Positions 4,893 to 9,588 of a stretch of DNA of 9,588 nucleotides are shown piece after piece. The position numbers were made by a program, and so were the translations under genes. This stretch comes from an uncultured Thermoleophilia bacterium (lineage in GTDB: Bacteria; Actinomycetota; Thermoleophilia; Gaiellales; F1-60-MAGs149). Location of the stretch: assembly GCA_902806305.1 (NCBI GenBank), contig CADCWC010000134.1, positions 1 through 9,588 on the forward strand, in the 5' to 3' direction. Each line of letters begins with the position of its first letter. The stretch's first letter is position 1. Under the pieces are notes generated by a model, which did not search any database, was not told the origin of the DNA, and saw only the letters and a program-made list of their open reading frames with translations.

Positions 4893-6857
4893 GTGGCCCG
4901 CAAGCTCCCCACGTTCGAGCGCATCCTCGGCGGCGAGGCGATCATGGCGATCGTCTACGCCGAGATCTCGTCGTCGCTCTACTTCGCGCTCGGGATCGTC
5001 TCGCTCTGGGCCCTCGGCCTGACGCCGCTCGTGCTGATCCTGGTCGGCCTGCTGTTCGGCCTCGCGGCCTCGGCGTACTCGGAGGGCGTGACGACGCTCG
5101 ACGAGGGCGGCGGCGCCTCGGCCATCGCCCGTCGGGCCTTCGGCGACCTCGTGGGCTTCGTGGTCGGCTGGGTCGTCGTGCTCGACCTGGTGGTCGTGAT
5201 CGCGCTGTCGCTCCTCTTCGTCCCGCACTACGCGGCCGCCGCCGTCGGCCGCCTCGACGACCTGAGGAGCCCCGCGGACGCCGTCGTCGCCGTCGTCCTC
5301 GTCGCGGTGCTGGCGGCCGCGCTGCTCACCGGCCGGGCGCGGATGGGCCGGCTGGCCCGCCCCGTGGCGGCGCTCGACCTGATCGTCCAGGGTGGGCTCG
5401 TCCTGCTCGGGCTCGTCCTCGTCCTCGACGTCGACCGCCTGACGGGACCGCTCGAGCTCGGCGTGGCGCCGAGCTGGAACGCGGTCGCCTACTCGCTGCC
5501 GATCGCCCTGATCGCCTTCACCGGCATCGAGATCGTGGCGAACCTGCTGCGCGAGGCCACCGAGCCGGTCGAGGCCCTCCACCGCGACACCGTCCTCGCG
5601 GTGGTCGGCACGATCGTCATCTACGCCGTCATCGCCGCGCTGGCGTTGACCGCCTTCCCGGTCGGTCCCGCCCCGGGCGCCCCGTCCGGGTACGCGTCCG
5701 AGATCTCCACGACCTGGCTGAACGCACCGCTCGCCGGGCTCGCCGAGGCCGTCGGCGACGAGATCGGGCCCGCGGTCGGCACCGTCCTCCGGGTGCTGGT
5801 CGGCCTGTCGGCCGTCCTGATCCTGCTCTTCTCGGCCCTGACGGCCTACGCGGGCGCCACGCGCCTCCTCGGGTCCCTGGCGCGGAGCGACGCGCTCCCG
5901 CGGTTCATGGGCCGCCCCAGCCGACGCGCGCCGGCCGGCGGGCGGATCGTGGCGGTGCCCGCCCTGGGCGTCCCCTTCGTGCTCGTGGTGGCCTCGTTCT
6001 CGGAGGACGAGGCGAGCGGCCTGGCGGGCATCTACTCGTTCGGGATCCTGCTCGCCTTCATGGCGGTGTTCCTCGGTGTCGTCTGGTTGCGCGTGGCGGC
6101 GCCGGAGCTCGAACGGCCGCTCCGGATGCGGCTCGAGTTCCGCTTCCTCGGCACGCGGGTGCCGGCCACCGCGCTGATCGGCTTCGCGCTCTCCTGGGTG
6201 CTGTTCGTCCTGACCCTCGGGTCCCATCCGTCGGCGCGCATCGTGCCGCCGCTCTGGTTGCTCGGCGGGCTCGTGCTGTACGTCGTCGCGCGCCGGCAGC
6301 GAGGCGCGTCGGTGCTCGGCTCGGGCCAGGCGCGCGCGGCCGCGCCACCCCTGGAGGTCACGGAGGTCCGCTACGGCACGATCGTCGTGCCCGTGAAGCA
6401 GGCCGGCCCGATCGAGGAGGAGATGCTGGCCGTGGCGGCCAAGCTCGCCGCGAGCCAGGACGCCCGCGTCCTCGCCCTGCAGGTCACCGAGGTGCCGCTC
6501 TCGGACCCCATCGACGTCCGGCGCCCCGAGGACGAGGAGCGGGACGCGCGGCTGCGCCGGATGGCCGAGACCTTCGCGAGCGACTACGGGGTGCCGGTGG
6601 AGCTACGACTCCTGCGCAGCCGCGCCATCTCCCAGACGATCGCCGCCGAGGCCCGCGCGGCCGGCGCGGGGCTGATCCTGATCGGGGCCGTGCCGCACTT
6701 CACGCAGCGTGCCGGACGCCTCCAGGTGTTCTCCGAGACGGTCGAGAACCTGCTCCGGAAGGCCCACTGCCGGGTGATCGTGACCTCGTTCCCGGCGGGG
6801 ACGACGGCGAGTCCGCCGGACCCGCCGGCGGGCGCCGTGGCGGAAGCGCCGCGGTAG
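4893..6857 (+). CDS. APC-superfamily permease with C-terminal USP domain, KimA-like plan (paralog 2)
   Basis: This 654-aa membrane transporter is a diverged paralog of the gene at 2774. It has about 12 hydrophobic helices over residues 16-466 and a USP-like domain at about 494-631. TM1 reads YAEISSSLYFALG (22-34), with acidic E24 where KUP and KimA have Asp and paralog 1 has Asn. TM3 has LDLVVVIALS (97-106), keeping an acid (D98) but replacing the Tyr and Thr seen in the KimA motif. TM6 has FTGIE (209-213). The USP half starts YGTIVVPVK (494-502), the usual first strand, but lacks the glycine-rich phosphate loop near its end (GAVPHF, then FSETV). The GTG start is 2 nt past the preceding stop, with only a weak Shine-Dalgarno sequence, so coupling is likely. 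It probably works with paralog 1; cation transport is inferred from architecture and the RCK neighbours. Confidence 0.88.
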   Translation: MARKLPTFERILGGEAIMAIVYAEISSSLYFALGIVSLWALGLTPLVLILVGLLFGLAASAYSEGVTTLDEGGGASAIARRAFGDLVGFVVGWVVVLDLVVVIALSLLFVPHYAAAAVGRLDDLRSPADAVVAVVLVAVLAAALLTGRARMGRLARPVAALDLIVQGGLVLLGLVLVLDVDRLTGPLELGVAPSWNAVAYSLPIALIAFTGIEIVANLLREATEPVEALHRDTVLAVVGTIVIYAVIAALALTAFPVGPAPGAPSGYASEISTTWLNAPLAGLAEAVGDEIGPAVGTVLRVLVGLSAVLILLFSALTAYAGATRLLGSLARSDALPRFMGRPSRRAPAGGRIVAVPALGVPFVLVVASFSEDEASGLAGIYSFGILLAFMAVFLGVVWLRVAAPELERPLRMRLEFRFLGTRVPATALIGFALSWVLFVLTLGSHPSARIVPPLWLLGGLVLYVVARRQRGASVLGSGQARAAAPPLEVTEVRYGTIVVPVKQAGPIEEEMLAVAAKLAASQDARVLALQVTEVPLSDPIDVRRPEDEERDARLRRMAETFASDYGVPVELRLLRSRAISQTIAAEARAAGAGLILIGAVPHFTQRAGRLQVFSETVENLLRKAHCRVIVTSFPAGTTASPPDPPAGAVAEAPR

Positions 6858-6866
6858 GCTTCGCCG

Positions 6867-6892
6867 GACGGGCGCCGCCGGACCGGCCCGTC
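6867..6892 (+). other. hairpin in the leader before the RCK genes
   Basis: A 7-bp stem (GACGGGC 6867-6873 / GCCCGTC 6886-6892) with a 12-nt loop stands immediately before the GGAGAGGA ribosome site, in the only gap of more than 50 nt in the transporter cluster. It could weaken read-through, stabilise an RNA end, or tune ribosome access. There is no T-tract. Confidence 0.35.
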
Positions 6893-6900
6893 GGAGAGGA
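6893..6900 (+). promoter_or_regulatory. ribosome binding site (GGAGAGGA)
   Basis: This strong purine-rich site lies 10 nt before the GTG at 6911 and decides that start over the out-of-frame ATG at 6915. It shows that the RCK pair can be translated independently of the permeases. Confidence 0.65.
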
Positions 6901-6910
6901 AGCCCGTCTC

Positions 6911-7330
6911 GTGCATGCGCTTGTGATCGGCTGCGGACGTGTCGGCTCGGCCGTCGCCCAGCGCCTGGCCGCCGAGGGGTGGTCCGTGGCGGTCGTCGAC
7001 GAGGCCGCGGAGGCGTTCGGCCGGCTGGACGAGGGCTTCCCCGGCCAGACGTTCCAGGGCCACGCGCTCGATCAGGACGTCATGCGGGCGGCGGGCGTGG
7101 AGGCCGCCGACGCGTGCGTCGTGGCCACGAACGGCGACAACACGAACCTGCTCGTGGCGCAGATCGTGGATCGGAAGTTCGGCGTCCCCTACGTCGTCGT
7201 CCGGGTCCTCGATCCGGTGCGCGCGGCGTTCTACACCTCGCTCGGCCTGAACGTGGTGTGCCCGACGGCCGGCGCCATCGACTCGCTCGCGGGCGCGGTG
7301 CTCGCGCGCTCCGAGGCCGTGAGCGGCTGA
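6911..7330 (+). CDS. RCK_N (TrkA-N) only protein, K+ transport regulator subunit
   Basis: This 139-aa cytoplasmic protein is a single Rossmann-type RCK_N domain. GCGRVG at 7-12 is the GxGxxG dinucleotide loop, and D30 after the second strand (VAVVD) is the acid that usually contacts the adenine ribose of NAD(H). Further on come ACVVATNGDNTN (68-79), DRKFGVPYVVVRVLDP (87-102) and the terminal NVVCPT segment, all typical of TrkA/Ktr gating proteins. The chain ends shortly after this domain, so the RCK_C ligand domain is missing. Its neighbour at 7330 supplies one, with the two genes overlapping by 1 nt. In mycobacteria the equivalent CeoB and CeoC are, as I recall, each about 220 aa. It presumably assembles with the next gene product to control a K+ transporter, for which the nearest candidates are the permeases upstream. 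Confidence 0.9.
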   Translation: MHALVIGCGRVGSAVAQRLAAEGWSVAVVDEAAEAFGRLDEGFPGQTFQGHALDQDVMRAAGVEAADACVVATNGDNTNLLVAQIVDRKFGVPYVVVRVLDPVRAAFYTSLGLNVVCPTAGAIDSLAGAVLARSEAVSG

Positions 7331-8004
7331 TGTACATCCTGATCGCGGGCGGCGGCAAGATCGGCCGCACGTGTGCCACCCGGCTCGTGGCCCGTGGGCA
7401 GGAGGTGACCGTCATCGAGCAGGACCCCGCCCGCTACGCGATCCTCGAGGAGGAGCTCGAGCACGTCGCCCAGTACGGGGACGCGACCGAGATCCACGTC
7501 CTCGAGCGCTGCGGCATCCGGCGTGCCGACCTGGTGGTGGCCGTGACCGGCGACGACGAGGACAACGCCATCGTCTGCCAGGTGGCCCGCGAGCGCTACG
7601 GGATCGGGAAGGTGATCGCGCGCGTCAACGATCCACGGAACCAGGAGGCGTTCGACCTGCTCGGGATCGCGCCGACGGTCTCGCCGACCACCTCGGTGAT
7701 GGCCCTGATCGAGCACGAGCTCCCGGAGCACGAGCTCGTCTCCCTGCTGCTCCTGCGGCGGGAGGGACTCGAGATCGCCGAGGTCCAGATCGCGCCGGCG
7801 TCGCCCGCCGCGGGTCGCGCCGTCCGCGACATCAACCTGCCCGCCGGCGTCCGCCTGATCTCGGTCATGAGCGGGGGCGAGGCGGAGATCGCGGTCGGCG
7901 ACACGGTGCTCGAGCCGGGCGACAAGGTGCTCGCGATCCTGAAGCCCGGCCTCGAGGACCTCCTGCGCGAGACCTTGCTCGGCGCACGGACCGTCCGCCG
8001 CTGA
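7330..8004 (+). CDS. trkA: TrkA-family RCK_N-RCK_C potassium transport regulator
   Basis: This 224-aa protein has both RCK domains. The N-terminal Rossmann domain (about 1-125) begins YILIAGGGKIG with GGGKIG (7-12) as the GxGxxG loop and E30 as the ribose-binding acid. It also contains YGDATE (49-54), DLVVAVTGDDEDN (67-79), VIARVNDP (95-102) and APTVSPT (114-120). RCK_C (about 137-217) follows: LEIAEVQIAPASPAAGRAV, then NLPAGVRLISVM and LEPGDKVLAIL (194-204). It is the usual CeoC/TrkA half length. TrkA proteins form rings on the cytoplasmic side of K+ transporters and gate them in response to NAD(H), ATP/ADP or, in some RCK_C domains, c-di-AMP; which ligand applies here cannot be read. The ATG overlaps the previous stop (TGATG), so the two RCK proteins are translationally coupled, probably for hetero-oligomer assembly. 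No Trk/Ktr membrane subunit lies in the window. Confidence 0.93.
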   Translation: MYILIAGGGKIGRTCATRLVARGQEVTVIEQDPARYAILEEELEHVAQYGDATEIHVLERCGIRRADLVVAVTGDDEDNAIVCQVARERYGIGKVIARVNDPRNQEAFDLLGIAPTVSPTTSVMALIEHELPEHELVSLLLLRREGLEIAEVQIAPASPAAGRAVRDINLPAGVRLISVMSGGEAEIAVGDTVLEPGDKVLAILKPGLEDLLRETLLGARTVRR

Positions 8005-8018
8005 GGCGGGGACGACAC

Positions 8019-8043
8019 CCGGGCGGCGGACCGAGCGGCCCGG
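8019..8043 (+). terminator. possible hairpin terminator after the RCK genes
   Basis: A 6-bp GC stem (CCGGGC / GCCCGG) with a 13-nt loop begins 14 nt after the trkA stop and ends before the cbs promoter box. The position is right for separating the two transcription units. The long loop and absence of a T-tract make it weak. Confidence 0.3.
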
Positions 8044-8052
8044 AGCGTGGCC

Positions 8053-8062
8053 GCGATACGAT
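8053..8062 (+). promoter_or_regulatory. -10-like box of the cbs promoter
   Basis: GCGATACGAT, with hexamer TACGAT at 8057-8062, predicts transcription from about 8069 and a leader of about 45 nt before the GTG. It is identical over ten bases to the minus-strand tRNA promoter element at 133-142. No -35 box matches well. The leader contains an AT-richer segment (TTTGACG, then TGATACATCA) for which I found no convincing fold. Confidence 0.5.
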
Positions 8063-8103
8063 CACCCGCACGTCGTTTGACGCGGCGTGATACATCAATC
8101 CCC

Positions 8104-8109
8104 GGAAGG
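8104..8109 (+). promoter_or_regulatory. ribosome binding site (GGAAGG)
   Basis: GGAAGG lies 5 nt before the GTG at 8115 and fixes that GTG as the cbs start. Confidence 0.65.
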
Positions 8110-8114
8110 CCGGC

Positions 8115-9506
8115 GTGCGCGACTTCCCCACCGTCACCGACCTGGTCGGCTCGACGCCCATCGTGCGGCTCCCGCAGCTGCAGCCCGCAGGCGGCGCGCG
8201 GCTCCTCGCAAAGCTCGAGTACCTGAACCCGGGCGGCTCGATCAAGGACCGCATCGGCCTGGCGATGATCGAGGCCGCCGAGCGCGACGGGCTGCTGCGC
8301 CCGGGCGGCACGATCGTCGAGCCGACGTCCGGCAACACGGGCGTCGGCCTCGCCATGGTCGCGGCGCAGCGCGGCTACCGCTGCGTGTTCGTGATGCCCG
8401 ACAAGATGTCGCGCGAGAAGATCGCGCTGCTGCGGGCCTTCGGCGCCGAGGTGGTCGTCTGCCCGACGAACGTCGAGCCCGACGACGCCCGCAGCTACTA
8501 CTCGGTGTCCGACAGGCTGGCGGACGAGATCCCGGGGGCATGGAAGCCGAACCAGTACGAGAACCCGGCGAACCCGGCCGCCCATGAGGCCACGACCGGT
8601 CCGGAGATCTGGGCGCAGCTCGGCGAGGAGCTCGACGTGCTGGTGGCCGGCGTCGGCACGGGCGGCACGATCACCGGCGTCGCCCGCTTCCTGCGCGGCA
8701 GGCTGCCCCGGCTGGAGGTCGTGGGCGCCGACCCCGAGGGGTCGATCTACTCGACTCCGGAGATCCACCCGTACCTCGTCGAGGGCGTCGGCGAGGACTT
8801 CTGGCCGACGACGTACGATCCCTCGGTCGTCGACCGCTACGTCACCGTCTCGGACCGCGACTCGTTCTGGGCCGCGCGACGGATGGCGCGCGAGGAGGGC
8901 ATCCTGATCGGCGGCTCGGGCGGCCTCGCGCTGCACGCCGCGGTCGAGGTGGCGCGCTCGCTCCCACCCGACCGCACGGTGCTGGTCATCCTGCCCGACG
9001 GCGGGCGGCCGTACCTGTCGAAGATCTTCGACGACGCCTGGATGATCGAGCACGGCATGCTGGAGCGGACCGGCACCGTGCCGACGGTCGCCCAGATCCT
9101 GCGCTCGAAGGCCGACGAGACGGCGGAGACGCCCGCGTTCGTGGCGGTCGGGACGCACCAGCGGGTCGGCGAGGCGATCGACCTCCTGCAGCGCTACGGG
9201 ATCTCCCAGATGCCCGTGGTGCGCCACACGAACGGCGACCCGCTCGACCTCGGCTCGCTGGTGGGCGCGATCCACGAGCGCGACCTGCTCGAGCGGGTGT
9301 TCCGCGACGGCGACGCCCTCGGCGAGGAGGTCTCGACCGCGATGGGGCCGCCGCTCGGCGTCGTCCGCTCCGAGCAGAGCGTCGACGCGGTCTACGGCGA
9401 CCTGCAGGACCGGCCGGCCGTGGTCGTGGCCGACGGCTCGGTGCCGATCGGCGTGCTGACCCGCTCGGACCTGCTCGAGTACCTGGCCCATTCCCGGCGG
9501 ACGTGA
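8115..9506 (+). CDS. cbs: cystathionine beta-synthase with C-terminal CBS-domain pair
   Basis: This 463-aa PLP enzyme condenses homocysteine with serine (or an activated serine) to give cystathionine, the first step of reverse transsulfuration. The catalytic fold-type-II core (about 1-315) has the PLP lysine K44 in GGSIKDR (40-46), the substrate loop TSGNTG (71-76), the phosphate-binding GTGGTITG (181-188) and S268 in GGSGG near the PLP ring nitrogen. After a linker, residues about 325-393 and 405-460 form two CBS motifs (VGEAIDLLQRYGISQMPVV; then PAVVVADGSVPIGVLTRSDLLEYL), a regulatory Bateman module that in other family members binds adenosyl ligands. No N-terminal haem-binding extension is present, as usual in bacteria. 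Length and layout match the mycobacterial Cbs as I recall it. Plain cysteine synthase lacks the CBS pair, so it is less likely. The next gene encodes the partner gamma enzyme. Confidence 0.94.
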   Translation: MRDFPTVTDLVGSTPIVRLPQLQPAGGARLLAKLEYLNPGGSIKDRIGLAMIEAAERDGLLRPGGTIVEPTSGNTGVGLAMVAAQRGYRCVFVMPDKMSREKIALLRAFGAEVVVCPTNVEPDDARSYYSVSDRLADEIPGAWKPNQYENPANPAAHEATTGPEIWAQLGEELDVLVAGVGTGGTITGVARFLRGRLPRLEVVGADPEGSIYSTPEIHPYLVEGVGEDFWPTTYDPSVVDRYVTVSDRDSFWAARRMAREEGILIGGSGGLALHAAVEVARSLPPDRTVLVILPDGGRPYLSKIFDDAWMIEHGMLERTGTVPTVAQILRSKADETAETPAFVAVGTHQRVGEAIDLLQRYGISQMPVVRHTNGDPLDLGSLVGAIHERDLLERVFRDGDALGEEVSTAMGPPLGVVRSEQSVDAVYGDLQDRPAVVVADGSVPIGVLTRSDLLEYLAHSRRT

Positions 9507-9509
9507 GGA
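9505..9509 (+). promoter_or_regulatory. ribosome binding site (GAGGA)
   Basis: GAGGA overlaps the cbs stop codon and lies 8 nt before the ATG at 9518, so the second transsulfuration gene can be translated from the same message. Confidence 0.65.
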
Positions 9510-9517
9510 CACCCCCG

Positions 9518-9588
9518 ATGGAGTTCGAGACCCGCGCCATCCACGCCGGACAGGAGCCGGAGGCCGTGACCGGCTCGGTCAACGTGCC
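9518..9588 (+). CDS. cystathionine gamma-lyase/synthase family PLP enzyme, 5' part only
   Basis: Only the first 23 codons are in the window; the gene continues beyond base 9588. The start METFxTRAIHAGQ-like N-terminus (here MEFETRAIHAGQEPEAVTGS) followed by VNVP is typical of the Cys/Met metabolism PLP family, which includes cystathionine gamma-lyase, cystathionine gamma-synthase and O-acetylhomoserine sulfhydrylase. It begins 11 nt after cbs with a good ribosome site, so the two form an operon. Beside cbs, a gamma-lyase role (cystathionine to cysteine, 2-oxobutyrate and ammonia) makes metabolic sense, but the lyase and synthase cannot be told apart from this fragment. Confidence 0.85.
   Translation, partial: MEFETRAIHAGQEPEAVTGSVNV

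Noticed and set aside
6979..8004. 341-aa frame seeming to fuse an extension onto the second RCK protein
   Set aside because: The extra N-terminal part is a shadow of the first RCK gene in another frame. The ATG at 7330 begins exactly at the Rossmann fold.
8004..8114. Possible SAM or T-box riboswitch in the leader of cbs
   Set aside because: The predicted leader of about 45 nt is too short, and I could find no multi-helix core or T-box sequence in it.

Overview
The window is very GC-rich, packed with closely spaced genes, often starts genes at GTG, and encodes families common in high-GC Gram-positives: a DUF4333-like lipoprotein, paired TrkA/CeoBC-type RCK proteins, and cystathionine beta-synthase followed by a cystathionine gamma-lyase/synthase. 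It looks like an actinobacterial chromosome, possibly of the Thermoleophilia. The class is a guess from gene style. I see no insertion sequence, phage gene, CRISPR array or other sign of recent transfer.

Layout. (1) 1-219: a minus-strand elongator tRNA-Met(CAT) and flanking hairpins. (2) 220-1223: a minus-strand TetR-family regulator and a divergent 90-aa membrane protein, separated by an AT-rich operator-like palindrome. (3) 1243-2409: a perfect 14-bp inverted repeat covering a promoter and start codon, then a stand-alone LeuA-type regulatory-domain protein with no catalytic barrel, then a Nudix hydrolase. (4) 2453-8004: a lipoprotein, an APC permease fused to a C-terminal USP domain, a 62-aa membrane protein, a second APC-USP permease, an RCK protein with only the N-terminal nucleotide domain, and a full RCK_N-RCK_C protein. 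(5) 8053-9588: cbs with its own promoter, then the start of a gamma-elimination/replacement PLP enzyme that runs off the window.

How the genes may work together. Block 4 is the most system-like part. Both permeases share the N-terminal transporter and C-terminal USP-like plan of the potassium importer KimA, and they sit directly upstream of two RCK genes, the usual gating and regulatory subunits of K+ transport. The two permeases differ from each other at the TM1 and TM3 positions that, as I recall the family, bind K+ in KimA. One carries amides (N28, N102) and the other acids (E24, D98). I therefore propose, as inference, a paired and possibly heteromeric cation-uptake system with an extra small membrane subunit and RCK control. 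Block 5 is a reverse transsulfuration pair (homocysteine + serine to cystathionine to cysteine).

Two genes (1273 and 2453) have a TATCCT -10-like box 7-8 nt before an ATG with no Shine-Dalgarno sequence, which predicts leaderless transcripts. The least expected items are the barrel-less LeuA regulatory protein with its palindromic start region and the amide/acid split of the permease pair. All calls are by eye, without database searches.
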